Part shown: positions 15,299 through 23,705 of the stretch, piece by piece
Layout of the letters: each line of letters opens with the position of its first letter
Position numbering within the stretch: the stretch's first letter is position 1
DNA from: Spirochaetae bacterium HGW-Spirochaetae-4
GTDB lineage: Bacteria; Spirochaetota; Spirochaetia; Sphaerochaetales; Sphaerochaetaceae
Direction of reading: 5' to 3'
Length of the DNA: 38,268 nucleotides
Assembly (NCBI GenBank): GCA_002839335.1
Contig: PGXU01000027.1
Location: 1 to 38,268 of the forward strand
Made by a program: the position numbers and the translations under genes
Notes under the pieces: generated by a model
Database searches by the model: none
What the model was told of the DNA's origin: nothing
Seen by the model: only the letters and a program-made list of their open reading frames with translations

Positions 15299-16576
15299 AT
15301 GCTATTGATACTTTTCGGGGTTTTCCTCCTGGCTATGACAATTAATGTACCGATAGCGTTCTGCTTGGGGATGGGTGTGTATGTGGCGATGGCCCTTACT
15401 ACAAATCTTCCCACGACGGTCATCTCACTGAAGATGTTCTCTATGTTGAACAATTTCTCGTTACTTGCCATCCCTTTGTTCGTGCTTGCCGGTCAGTTGA
15501 TGAACCGCTCAAGCATCACCACCAGACTGTTGATCCTAGCCAAGGCTTTGATAGGTCATGTAAGGGGCGGTCTGGCGATGGCGAATGTGCTAGCGTCGAT
15601 GTTCTTTGGAGGTATCTCCGGTTCATCGCTCGCTGACGTGGCTTCGATTGGGTCTATGGTTATGCCTGAGATGAAAAAAGAGGGCTATGACGAGAATTTC
15701 ACCGGTGCGGTCACGGCTGCATCGGCCACACTTGGAGGTATCATTCCCCCTAGTATCTCCTTCGTGCTCTATGGCACGGTGGCCGGGACTTCGGTGGCAG
15801 CGCTGTTCCTAGCGGGAGTGATTCCAGGAATCCTACTTGGGCTCGTTCAGATGATCTATTGTTCCTTCTATGCACGCACGCACCACCAGCCTATCACTCC
15901 ACGGATGCCGTTCAATGAGATTGTAAAGGTTCTCGGGATAAACGTGATTCCACTTGGAATGCCGGTGATCATCGTCGTGGGTATCTATGGCGGTGTGTTC
16001 ACAGCGACAGAGGCTGGTGTGGTATCGGTGATCTACGCACTGATTGTGGGGACGCTGGTATATCGGACGATAAACTTCAAGGATATTCTGGATTCGTTGG
16101 TGGAGACGGCGCTGGTTACGGCGATTCCTACCTTGATCATCGCATTTTCCGGTGGTTTCGCTTTTCTCAGCTCCTATGATGATGTGCCGTTGCAGTTCAG
16201 TCGGTTTATATCGGCGCTGACGGACAACAAAGTCATGATTTTAATGCTCATCAACGTGATGCTGATGATCATCGGCATGTTCATGGATGGTGCTGCGGTC
16301 TACCCGATCGTCGTGCCGATCTTCCTCCCGATTCTGATGAAACTGGGCATATCGCCTGTCCATTTCGGTGTGATTATCGTGCTGAATCTATCCATCGGGT
16401 TGTTGACGCCTCCGGTAGGCGGAACGCTGTATGCGGCGTGCGCGGTTGGAAGGCTGAATCCGATAGAAGTCACCAAGAAGATGATTCCGTTTATTTTGAT
16501 TGGTACGGCAGTGTTGCTGCTGGTGACGTATGTGCCTTGGATTTCGGAATATCTTCCGAGCTTGATGAAGAAATAA
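15299..16576 (+). CDS. TRAP transporter large permease (DctM family)
   Basis: Large membrane subunit, 425 residues from ATG 15299; GGAGG at 15289-15293 favours this over upstream candidates at 15281 and 15287. Signatures include LLAIPLFVLAGQLMNRSS, GGISGSSLADVASIGSMVMPEMKKEGYDE in two adjacent blocks, and GGIIPPSISFVLYGTVAG. The C-terminal half repeats the typical LNLSIGLLTPPVGG. With the binding protein and DctQ it makes a full TRAP transporter. The genes that follow on the same strand are enzymes with short spacings, so transport and catabolism look cotranscribed. Confidence 0.93.
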   Translation: MLLILFGVFLLAMTINVPIAFCLGMGVYVAMALTTNLPTTVISLKMFSMLNNFSLLAIPLFVLAGQLMNRSSITTRLLILAKALIGHVRGGLAMANVLASMFFGGISGSSLADVASIGSMVMPEMKKEGYDENFTGAVTAASATLGGIIPPSISFVLYGTVAGTSVAALFLAGVIPGILLGLVQMIYCSFYARTHHQPITPRMPFNEIVKVLGINVIPLGMPVIIVVGIYGGVFTATEAGVVSVIYALIVGTLVYRTINFKDILDSLVETALVTAIPTLIIAFSGGFAFLSSYDDVPLQFSRFISALTDNKVMILMLINVMLMIIGMFMDGAAVYPIVVPIFLPILMKLGISPVHFGVIIVLNLSIGLLTPPVGGTLYAACAVGRLNPIEVTKKMIPFILIGTAVLLLVTYVPWISEYLPSLMKK

Positions 16577-16603
16577 TTTAGAGATAAGGAAAGGTGGTGT
16601 GCG

Positions 16604-17617
16604 ATGGAGAAAATTCGATTGGGGTTGGCGAGTCCTGGCATCTGGGGTTCGAATATCATAAAGGCTTCCAAAGAATCCAGCTCGGTGGAGATTGTGGCAT
16701 GCTCGAGCCGGCGGGTGGAGACTGCCCGTAAGGCGGCTGAGGCCTTCGGTATCAAGGCGGTTGCTTCGTACGAGGATCTGCTGGCTGAGGATATCCAAGG
16801 GGTTATCATCGCGTCTCCGCATAGCGAGCATTTGGACCAGACGCGGCTTGCGGCTCAGGCGGGCAAGCATGTGTTAATTGAAAAACCTATCGCGAATACT
16901 GCTAAAGAGGCCAAAAAAATGGTCGCGGCGTGTGAAAAAGCCGGTGTTGTGCTGTCGATCGGGCATTCTCAAAGGCGGTTGGCGGGGCCGCGAACACTAA
17001 AACGTTTGTTTGAGTCGGGTGAGTATGGAAATCCCGTGAACGCGGTGGCTTATGTCGGACTGCAAGGTATCGATATGTATGGCACCAACCATTGGTTGTT
17101 GAACGGAGAAACGAATCCAGGCGGGTCGTTGTACATGATGGGGGTCCACTTTGTGGAGACCTTCCAATATCTGATCGGCCCAATCACTAGCGTGGGAGGG
17201 ATGGTGGTGCGGGATCTAAAGGGCACTACGATTCCCGAAATTGCTGGTGGCATTTTCCAATTTGAGAAGCCATGCCTAGGCTATCTAGGCAGCCATTATA
17301 TTGCTCCTTATAACAGTACCGCGAGTTTCTATTGTGAGAAAGCGATTTTCCATATGGAGAAATTCGGTCGCGAATTGTATATCCAGGATTCAGCATTCCC
17401 AACTATTGAGCGTCGTCCGTTTCCGTTGGATGCGACGCCCTATGACAATCCTGTGCTTGAGGAACTGGAGGAATTCGGGCTGTGCATCCGCGAGGGCAAG
17501 CAGCCGGAGACTGGCGCGGTGGAGGCTATCAGTGCCTTGGCGGCGGTCCAAGGATTGATGGTAAGTGCGAAAGAGCACCGGATGATAGATCTGGCAGAGA
17601 TTATCGCCAAATATTAG
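16604..17617 (+). CDS. Gfo/Idh/MocA family oxidoreductase (first)
   Basis: A 337-residue NAD(P)-dependent sugar oxidoreductase-like protein. The N-terminal Rossmann fold begins IRLGLASPGIWGSNIIKA, where the usual GxGxxG is altered (GLASPGIWG). The diagnostic EKP with its catalytic lysine appears in HVLIEKPIANTAKEAKKM near 91-108, and the C-terminal domain carries PGGSLYMMGVHFVET with a conserved His. Members oxidise sugar hydroxyls, and some use transient oxidation to eliminate a group and cleave a glycosidic or ether bond. It follows dctM by 27 bases. A second, clearly different family member lies further down the operon. The altered cofactor loop is worth noting. Confidence 0.88.
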   Translation: MEKIRLGLASPGIWGSNIIKASKESSSVEIVACSSRRVETARKAAEAFGIKAVASYEDLLAEDIQGVIIASPHSEHLDQTRLAAQAGKHVLIEKPIANTAKEAKKMVAACEKAGVVLSIGHSQRRLAGPRTLKRLFESGEYGNPVNAVAYVGLQGIDMYGTNHWLLNGETNPGGSLYMMGVHFVETFQYLIGPITSVGGMVVRDLKGTTIPEIAGGIFQFEKPCLGYLGSHYIAPYNSTASFYCEKAIFHMEKFGRELYIQDSAFPTIERRPFPLDATPYDNPVLEELEEFGLCIREGKQPETGAVEAISALAAVQGLMVSAKEHRMIDLAEIIAKY

Positions 17618-17628
17618 GGGGAAGAACC

Positions 17629-18063
17629 ATGGACTCATGCATGTACTGTGTGCCAGGGGAAAAGCTGGCCAACCTGATGGCTCCGGTCGCGAAGCTACGG
17701 GTTTCCACGTTGTTCTTGTTGCGCGATCAGTCGTTCGCCGGGCGCTGTGTGTTGATGTTCGAGGATCATTGCAAAGAGGTGGACGAGGTTCCTGAAGGCA
17801 AGAAGTTACCGTTGATGCAGGATCTTTCAGATGCCGTGTCCGCTATACGTGCGGTGTTCAGTCCGGACAAGGTGAATTATGCGATTTTCGGTGATGAGGT
17901 CACGCATCTTCATGTACATCTGGTGCCGAAGCAAAAAGGCGGCACACTGTGGGGCCAGGCCTATTGCGCTCAGGCGGTGGAGGCTGTGAGGCTTTCGCCG
18001 GTAGCTTGGGAAGAGCGCATCGAAGCGGTCAGATTGGCGCTGAATACTCAGGGAGGGAAGTAG
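17629..18063 (+). CDS. HIT family protein
   Basis: A histidine-triad protein of 144 residues, a family of nucleotide hydrolases and transferases. The triad is HLHVHLVPK with His93, His95 and His97. Cys4 and Cys7 (CMYC) match the N-terminal CxxC seen in many HIT proteins. I chose ATG 17629, which follows GGGGGAAG; the open frame extends upstream to 17482 but overlaps the oxidoreductase. Its role in a sugar operon is not obvious: it could hydrolyse a nucleotide-sugar or phosphoramidate intermediate. The next gene starts one base after its stop, so it is cotranslated. The family call is firm and the role open. Confidence 0.85.
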   Translation: MDSCMYCVPGEKLANLMAPVAKLRVSTLFLLRDQSFAGRCVLMFEDHCKEVDEVPEGKKLPLMQDLSDAVSAIRAVFSPDKVNYAIFGDEVTHLHVHLVPKQKGGTLWGQAYCAQAVEAVRLSPVAWEERIEAVRLALNTQGGK

Positions 18064-18064
18064 A

Positions 18065-19132
18065 ATGAATGATGGTGATATGAAAGAACGGACGAAGCGT
18101 TCGATAGAGCTTGGTATGGAATGGTTGTTGTCACAAGAGCAGCAAATCAGCAAAATTTCCGATTTTGCGGCTCATTACAAGGCACCCTACCTGATGGCGG
18201 TCACCGGGCAGCGGGAGCGTTCCGCGCACTATGCCGAGTTACTGGAGAAATCATATCTGCGCGAGGACGGCGACTTTCGCATGTCGGCGGGGGTGAAGGG
18301 GTGGCAGCATATGCCGGCCAGTCCGGGAAACCGCTATATCTATGGCAATGGCTGGGCGATCGCCGGGTTACAGAAGATCGGGGCGTATGGAGCGGTGGCC
18401 AAGGCGCTACCATTCATCCAGAAGTTCCAAGATCCGAAAACAGGTGGTTTCTGCTCTCGGTATGATATAGCAACGCAGAAGGTCGATCCCTCACGGATGG
18501 ATACGTCCTGTACGTGTTCGGCGTTGTTGGCGCTGCTGGCCTGCGGTCGATTTGAAGAAGCGGTCAAGGCTGGTGATTTCCTGGTGCGGATGATTGAAGA
18601 CCAGCCCCAGAGGGACAGGTATTTCTTCACCACCTATGAGGCAGGTAAGGGGATTTTCACGGATGTGTTCCACAACGAGGATGCGACGGCATTCAATAGT
18701 CGCAAGCACTATTGTGTCAGCACAGAGAAGGATGCACTGTACGAAATCGTTTGGTTCCTGGGGATGCCGATGAAGCTGCTGGGGAACCTGTACGACTTGA
18801 CCTGCGACCGCAAGTATCTTGAGGCCGCGGATGCATATTTCAAGTTCTTCAATAAGCTGAGCGAGGGTCGGTGGCATAACAATTCGGGTACCAAGATTAT
18901 GTGGGGGGCGGCGGAGCTGTATGCGTTGACAGGTAGGGAAGACTACCGTGAAGCAGCCGAGCGGTATCTCACCTGGTTGCTGGACAGCCAGCACGAGCAA
19001 GGAGTATGGGTGCATTCGCTCTGGTACAAATCCTTGGAGGAACAGCCGTTCCAAGCGACACTGGACCTGGTGCAGGAATATATTTCGGAGTTCAGCGATG
19101 TGCTGTACTCGTTGAGTCGAATCCATAATTAA
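18065..19132 (+). CDS. Uncharacterised protein, probable alpha/alpha-toroid fold
   Basis: A 355-residue cytoplasmic protein with no signal peptide that I cannot place in a named family. The sequence is made of paired helices repeated along its length: IELGMEWLLSQEQQ, GNGWAIAGLQKIGAYGAVAKAL, CSALLALLACGRFEEAV, MPMKLLGNLYDLTCDRKYLEAA, MWGAAELYALTGREDYREAA. WGAAELYALTG and YREAAERYLTWLLD are the repeat style of six- or seven-hairpin toroids found in glycoside hydrolases, epimerases and prenyl cyclases. Acidic and aromatic residues (RYFFTTYEAGKGIFTDVFHNED) could line a pocket. Its place between a HIT protein and a Gfo/Idh/MocA enzyme suggests it acts on the imported glycoside, but the reaction is unknown. 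Confidence 0.6.
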   Translation: MNDGDMKERTKRSIELGMEWLLSQEQQISKISDFAAHYKAPYLMAVTGQRERSAHYAELLEKSYLREDGDFRMSAGVKGWQHMPASPGNRYIYGNGWAIAGLQKIGAYGAVAKALPFIQKFQDPKTGGFCSRYDIATQKVDPSRMDTSCTCSALLALLACGRFEEAVKAGDFLVRMIEDQPQRDRYFFTTYEAGKGIFTDVFHNEDATAFNSRKHYCVSTEKDALYEIVWFLGMPMKLLGNLYDLTCDRKYLEAADAYFKFFNKLSEGRWHNNSGTKIMWGAAELYALTGREDYREAAERYLTWLLDSQHEQGVWVHSLWYKSLEEQPFQATLDLVQEYISEFSDVLYSLSRIHN

Positions 19133-19143
19133 GAAGGTCATAC

Positions 19144-20232
19144 ATGATAAAGATTGGCATCGTCGGTGTGGGATTGTACGGTTTGAACCATATCATCGCG
19201 CTTAAGCAGCGGGAGTTGTACCAAAAGGATGTGAAACTAGTTGGTTTCGCCGAGATAGATCCGGTGAAGCTGAAGGAAATAGAGGCTGCATATGGCGTTC
19301 CTGGTTTCGCCGATTATCGCGAGATGATCATGAAGACCAAGCTGGATGCGATCACGGTAGTGACTCCAGACCATTTACATTACGCGATCGTGATGGATTG
19401 TCTGAAGGCCGGCATTCCAGTCTTGGTCGAGAAGCCGCTCTCCACATCGTTAGAAGAGGCCAAGGGCATGGCCAAAGCCGCCCGTGAGAAGGGTGTGCTG
19501 CTACAGGTGGACTTCCACAAACGCTTTGATCCGTATCACATCGATTTGAAGCTACGTATTCAGGAAGGAAGTCTGGGCCAGGTCCAGTATGGCTATTGCT
19601 GGATGGAGGACATGTTGAAGGTAGGTACGGATATGATTGGCAAGAAGAGCTGGGGTGACCAAGGATCACCTGGCTGGTTCCTCGCCCCTCATATGGTGGA
19701 CCTGTCCTATTGGCTGATGGATTATCCTCAGCCGATGAATGTTCGGGCGCATGGGTTCAAGGGCAAGTTATCCTCGATGGGGATCGATATCTACGATTCA
19801 ATCAAGACTGAGGTGGAGTTTGCCAACGGGGTGGTGATCACCTATGATACGTGTGTGGTGCTGCCCAACTCCCATGAATCGATTGTCCGGCAAGGAGTCA
19901 AGCTAGTGGGGACGGAGGGGTTCATGGAGGTGAACAGCCAGTACCGGGGAGCCCGGGGCTGTTCCTCGCTGAAGGGGATGGAGACACCAAATCTAGGGAT
20001 GATGTATCGGGATTTTGACAAGAGTGGACGGATGATCCGCAAGGGGTATTTCTCAGAATCCATCTGTGACTTCATCGAAAATCTCACCTATCTGCATGAA
20101 GGCCATAGCTTGGCGGACCTGGAAGGTAGATATGCGTCGGGCGAGCAGGGTGTCGAGATTACGAAGGTGGGAGTGGCTATCCACGAATCAATCCGTAGCA
20201 ATGGCAAGGTGATCGATATCTCCGCATGGTGA
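19144..20232 (+). CDS. Gfo/Idh/MocA family oxidoreductase (second)
   Basis: A 362-residue member with an intact cofactor loop, GIVGVGLYGLNH, and the catalytic lysine in VEKPLSTSLEEAKGM near 98-112. The substrate domain contains LQVDFHKRFDPYHIDLK and GWFLAPHMVDLSYWLMDYPQ, the latter with the usual histidine/aspartate pair. It shares only the family pattern with the first oxidoreductase at 16604, so the two are not a recent duplication. They may act as a pair, one oxidising and one re-reducing the sugar around an elimination step. Spacing to the preceding gene is 11 bases and GAAGG precedes ATG 19144. Confidence 0.88.
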   Translation: MIKIGIVGVGLYGLNHIIALKQRELYQKDVKLVGFAEIDPVKLKEIEAAYGVPGFADYREMIMKTKLDAITVVTPDHLHYAIVMDCLKAGIPVLVEKPLSTSLEEAKGMAKAAREKGVLLQVDFHKRFDPYHIDLKLRIQEGSLGQVQYGYCWMEDMLKVGTDMIGKKSWGDQGSPGWFLAPHMVDLSYWLMDYPQPMNVRAHGFKGKLSSMGIDIYDSIKTEVEFANGVVITYDTCVVLPNSHESIVRQGVKLVGTEGFMEVNSQYRGARGCSSLKGMETPNLGMMYRDFDKSGRMIRKGYFSESICDFIENLTYLHEGHSLADLEGRYASGEQGVEITKVGVAIHESIRSNGKVIDISAW

Positions 20233-20345
20233 GACCAGAGGTGTGATAGTCGTGCGGTAAATCCATAGACCACAAGTTTCGAGAGGGGGCGCTTCTATGC
20301 GGTATGTTCTTGGATTGTGTGGCATGTGGTAGAAGGAAGAATAAG

Positions 20346-21497
20346 ATGGAACTGCAAGGGTATTCGGTTGGTAATGGCAAGCGCGTCTCGGTGCGGATAA
20401 ACGAGGGGTTGATCACAGACTGTTTGGAACTTGAAACCAAGCAGGAGGACGGGTATGTGAGTCCGGGGTTCGTGGATATCCAGGTGAATGGGTATAGGGG
20501 TATCGATTATAGCTCCGAAGCGTTCACAAGTGTCCAGTTGGCGACAATGGTGCGATATCTGGCTGCTGCTGGGGTAACGAGGCATTTGCCTACGATCACA
20601 ACAGCGCCCCAGGGACGCATCCTGGGTTTTATTGAAAAGATCAAACAGGCGCGCTCTGTGGATGCTCTGATTAGCCATGCGGTACCGGGTATCCATATCG
20701 AGGGTCCGTATATCTCTGGTGAGGATGGACCGCGCGGGACGCACGATGCTGCGTTTGTACGCAATCCGGACTTGCGGGAATTTTTCGAATGGTACGAAGC
20801 GTGCGAGGGGTTGCTCAAGATTGTGACCTTGGCACCAGAACTGCCAGGAGCGATGGAATTCATCAAAGAAGTGTCGACTCTGGGCGTAGTGGTGGCTATC
20901 GGCCATACGGCGGCGTCCCGGGAGATCATCCTGCAGGCGGTTGAGGCTGGCGCGAGTCTGTCCACCCATCTGGGCAATGGCTCTGCGGCCAAATTGCCTC
21001 GCTTGAGGAACTTTCTCTGGCCGCAAGTGGCTTCAGATGCCTTGAGCGCTTCCATCATCGCTGATGGGCATCATCTTCCACCCGAAGTAGTGGTGGTATT
21101 TTCGCGGACGAAGGGGTTGGACAATCTCATCCTGGTAAGCGATGTAGCGCCGCTTGGCGGCTACCCCAAAGGGAACTATGCCTGGGGGAACGTATCGGTG
21201 GCGGTGTTCGAGGATGGACATATCGGGCTTCCTGGGACGGAAATATTGGCTGGTGCAGCCCATCTGCTGGATTGGGATATCGCCCATTTCATGCGATACA
21301 CGGGGGTATCATTGGTGGATGCTATACGGCTATGCACGCAGAATGCCGCAAAGCTAATCCATCTGGAGCATCCAACCTGCGCGCTGTCAGCGGGAGAGCC
21401 TGCCGATGTGGTGCAGTTTGCCTATGATGGGAAAGGGGATTCGTTGAGGATCCTGAAGACGGTTATCAACGGCGAAGTGATATATTCACAAGCTTGA
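20346..21497 (+). CDS. nagA: N-acetylglucosamine-6-phosphate deacetylase
   Basis: Amidohydrolase of 383 residues that removes acetate from GlcNAc-6-P, giving GlcN-6-P. Metal and catalytic residues of the E. coli-type single-metal site are visible: Glu119 in GIHIEGPYIS, His187 in AIGHTAAS, His208 in STHLGN, His242 or His243 in GHHLP, and Asp266 in LVSDVAPLGG. The first-strand motif is DIQVNG rather than HxH, as in E. coli NagA. The usual THLYNAM segment reads THLGNGS, a change next to the substrate site. I chose ATG 20346 (AGGAAG upstream); the frame extends to 20304. nagB follows after 29 bases. A decayed copy of this gene's end lies at 22401-22529. Confidence 0.88.
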   Translation: MELQGYSVGNGKRVSVRINEGLITDCLELETKQEDGYVSPGFVDIQVNGYRGIDYSSEAFTSVQLATMVRYLAAAGVTRHLPTITTAPQGRILGFIEKIKQARSVDALISHAVPGIHIEGPYISGEDGPRGTHDAAFVRNPDLREFFEWYEACEGLLKIVTLAPELPGAMEFIKEVSTLGVVVAIGHTAASREIILQAVEAGASLSTHLGNGSAAKLPRLRNFLWPQVASDALSASIIADGHHLPPEVVVVFSRTKGLDNLILVSDVAPLGGYPKGNYAWGNVSVAVFEDGHIGLPGTEILAGAAHLLDWDIAHFMRYTGVSLVDAIRLCTQNAAKLIHLEHPTCALSAGEPADVVQFAYDGKGDSLRILKTVINGEVIYSQA

Positions 21498-21526
21498 AAT
21501 GGGTTGAATACAATGAGGAGTGAACT

Positions 21527-22276
21527 ATGCATGTAGTTGTCGGGAGTTCGGTGGAGCATATGGGGGAATTGGCAGCGATAGCGGGAGCTGAGGCGATCAA
21601 GCGCGCTGTGCAGGCGACGGGCGAGGCGGCGGTCATATTGGCGACAGGCGCGAGTCAGTTCACGATGCTGGACCATCTGGTGAAGCTGGATGTGGATTGG
21701 TCGAAGGTGACGTGTTTTCATCTTGATGAATATGTGGACATCTCGGAAGCGCATCCGGCCAGCTTTAGGAAGTATCTGCGCGAACGCTTCATACAGCGGG
21801 TAGGTAAGGTGAAGGCCTTCCATTTCATCAATCCCGATAAGAATCCACAACTTGAATGCGATAGACTTAGCCGTCTCATCTCGGCAGTGCGCATCGATGT
21901 CGCGTTTCTGGGCATTGGAGAGAACGGCCATCTGGCGTTCAACGATCCTCCAGCGGACTTCAACACCACTGCTTCCTATATCGTGGTGGACTTGGACCAT
22001 GACTGCCGTATGCAGCAGCTGGGCGAGGGCTGGTTCCCAACGTTCGATGATGTTCCCAGCCAGGCCATCAGTATGACCATCTCGCAGATCATCAAGTCCA
22101 AGACGATTATCGCCACGGTTCCAGATACACGTAAGGCCCTGGCGGTGAAAAACGCGGTGGAGGGGCCGGTTTCAGTGATGTGTCCTTCGTCGGTGATGCA
22201 GTCCCATGTTGATTGCACCTTATTTCTGGATCCTGCTTCGTCGGCGTTGTTGGAGAAGAAACCGAGGATCGAGTGA
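21527..22276 (+). CDS. nagB: Glucosamine-6-phosphate deaminase (NagB family)
   Basis: A 249-residue member of the NagB/6-phosphogluconolactonase family, converting GlcN-6-P to fructose-6-P and ammonia. Visible motifs are the phosphate-side LATGASQ (38-44), FHLDEYV with Asp67, and GIGENGHLAFNDPP (129-142) with His135 as the ring-opening base. Relative to E. coli, Asp141 and Glu148 are replaced by Asn133 and Asp140, as in many other members of the family. ATG 21527 follows GAGGAG. Together with nagA it links this operon to glycolysis. The gene ends the well-preserved part of the pathway; the next coding region is separated by a relic. Confidence 0.85.
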   Translation: MHVVVGSSVEHMGELAAIAGAEAIKRAVQATGEAAVILATGASQFTMLDHLVKLDVDWSKVTCFHLDEYVDISEAHPASFRKYLRERFIQRVGKVKAFHFINPDKNPQLECDRLSRLISAVRIDVAFLGIGENGHLAFNDPPADFNTTASYIVVDLDHDCRMQQLGEGWFPTFDDVPSQAISMTISQIIKSKTIIATVPDTRKALAVKNAVEGPVSVMCPSSVMQSHVDCTLFLDPASSALLEKKPRIE

Positions 22277-22400
22277 GGATCGAGGTGGTTCGAGAGGGAG
22301 GAATGGAGAAGCATTTTCCCCCGCGGCTACCGGTTGATCAGTTCCCATTGGTCACTTTCATGCCAGACACTAAACTGACATCAGCTCCGGTGGTGTATGG

Positions 22401-22529
22401 AGAATGCCGCGAAGCTTATCCAGTTTGCCCATGAAAGAAAGGGTGTTCGTTGAGGATACTGAAGACGAATATCAACAGTTAAGAGGTCTATTCATATGCT
22501 TGGGACAGGTTGAATACTACGAGGAGTGG
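22401..22529 (+). pseudogene. Relic of a duplicated nagA 3-prime end
   Basis: This stretch aligns with the last part of nagA and the nagA-nagB junction: AGAATGCCGC (about 21339), then CAGTTTGCC...ATGA (about 21414), TCGTTGAGGAT.CTGAAGACG..TATCAAC, TATTCA, and finally GGTTGAATAC...GAGGAGTG with the ribosome-binding site. By eye about three quarters of bases match. Stops and frameshifts prevent translation as NagA. The present Ldh2-type gene uses the ribosome-binding site that in the original copy serves nagB. Confidence 0.65.
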
Positions 22530-22532
22530 ATT

Positions 22533-23597
22533 ATGCGGATTGAGAGAGCAGTTCTGGAGCGTTTCTGCACTGAGGTATTCATCCATATGGGGTTGCCGAA
22601 GGATGAGGCTGAGGGCAGCGCCCGGGTGCTGGTGGCGGCCGATGCTCGAGGGATAGAGAGCCATGGAGTTGGACGATTACAGCGGTATGTGAACGGGATT
22701 GAACGGGGGGTAATGCAAGGTTCCGCGGTTCCTGTTATCCTCAGGGAAACTCCAATGTCGCGGGTACTGGATGCCCAAGGGGCCATGGGAATGGGACTTA
22801 GCATGCATGCCATGGAATGGGTGATAGAGCAAGCAGGGGTGCTGGGTTTCGCGTGCGCGTCCATCCGAAACTCCAACCATTTTGGTATCGCCGGCTTTTA
22901 TGCTGAAATGGCGGCTAGAAAGAACATGATTGGCATCTGTATGACCAACACGGCGGCGCTTGGAGTGCCGACATTCGCGAAGACTGCGATGTTCGGAACC
23001 AATCCAATAGCTTTCGCGGTACCGTCGCATGGCCGGTTGTTCTCGCTGGATATGTCCACTACCGCAGTAACTAGGGGAAAGGTGGAGGTATATGCACGGG
23101 AGCAGAAAGAGTTGCCACTGGGGTGGGCGGTAGATACCTCGGGCCGGGGGACTGTCGATGCGGGGGCATTGCTTGAGGATATGCTGTTCCAGCGGGGCGG
23201 AGGATTGTTGCCCCTCGGTGGAGAGGGCGAGCGCTTCTCGGGATACAAAGGGTATGGTCTGGCGGTGATGGTTGATATCCTGACTGCGTTGACAAGCGGT
23301 GGGGTTTTTGGCAAATCCGTGCAGGACAGCGCGGCTACTTCGGCTCGGGTGTGTCATTTCTTCGCTGCTATCAGACTGGATATATTCCGCGACCCGGAGG
23401 AATTCAAAAGCGATATGGATAGGTTGTTGGCAGAGTTGTCGCAAGCAGGGCCGGCGGTTGGCGCACGGCGAGTGTACTATGCGGGTTTGAAGGAGCAGGA
23501 GCGCGAGGATGAGTCGAACCGCATAGGTGTTGAGATATCCGAGGTAGTGTACTCAAGGTTGAAGACGCTAAGTGAGAGGCTAGGAATAATGCTATAG
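22533..23597 (+). CDS. Ldh2 family malate/L-lactate dehydrogenase
   Basis: A 354-residue NAD(P)-dependent 2-hydroxyacid dehydrogenase of the Ldh2/MDH2 family (malate, L-lactate, ureidoglycolate and 2,3-diketogulonate enzymes). Motifs include DARGIESHGVGRL near 35-47 with a conserved His, ASIRNSNHFGIAGFYAE near 109-125 with the catalytic His, and FGTNPIAFAVPS. The true start is ATG 22533; the frame runs upstream to 22404 only through the nagA relic. As the last gene of the operon, with a LarA-type racemase divergent at its head, it could oxidise an L-hydroxyacid such as lactate to the ketoacid. A candidate terminator follows at 23648. Confidence 0.87.
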   Translation: MRIERAVLERFCTEVFIHMGLPKDEAEGSARVLVAADARGIESHGVGRLQRYVNGIERGVMQGSAVPVILRETPMSRVLDAQGAMGMGLSMHAMEWVIEQAGVLGFACASIRNSNHFGIAGFYAEMAARKNMIGICMTNTAALGVPTFAKTAMFGTNPIAFAVPSHGRLFSLDMSTTAVTRGKVEVYAREQKELPLGWAVDTSGRGTVDAGALLEDMLFQRGGGLLPLGGEGERFSGYKGYGLAVMVDILTALTSGGVFGKSVQDSAATSARVCHFFAAIRLDIFRDPEEFKSDMDRLLAELSQAGPAVGARRVYYAGLKEQEREDESNRIGVEISEVVYSRLKTLSERLGIML

Positions 23598-23647
23598 CAG
23601 CTCGTTCTGTCTCGGGATGGCTTCCATAACCCATGTGTAATGTTGCC

Positions 23648-23705
23648 AAAAGGGTATCTTATGTCAATTCGCCAAGATATGTACGCTGTTACCAGATACC
23701 TTTTT
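23648..23705 (+). terminator. Candidate intrinsic terminator of the TRAP/amino-sugar operon
   Basis: AAAAGGGTATCT (23648-23659) pairs with AGATACCTTTTT (23694-23705) with one mismatch, and the right arm ends in five Ts. The 34-base loop is long for an intrinsic terminator, so efficiency is uncertain. It is the first such structure after the dehydrogenase stop. Confidence 0.5.

Noticed and set aside
18491-19141. A 216-codon minus-strand open frame across the toroid-protein gene
   Set aside because: The plus-strand frame has helical-repeat content, tight spacing to both neighbours and one-base junctions; the antisense frame has none of these.
20295-21026. A 243-codon minus-strand open frame across nagA
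   Set aside because: NagA on the plus strand has all active-site motifs; the antisense product has no recognisable domain and is a by-product of codon bias.
22213-22434. Short plus frame overlapping the nagB end
   Set aside because: It overlaps nagB out of frame and has no family features.
22677-23444. A 255-codon minus-strand open frame across the Ldh2-type gene
   Set aside because: Antisense to a well-supported dehydrogenase; no motif, no plausible start signal.
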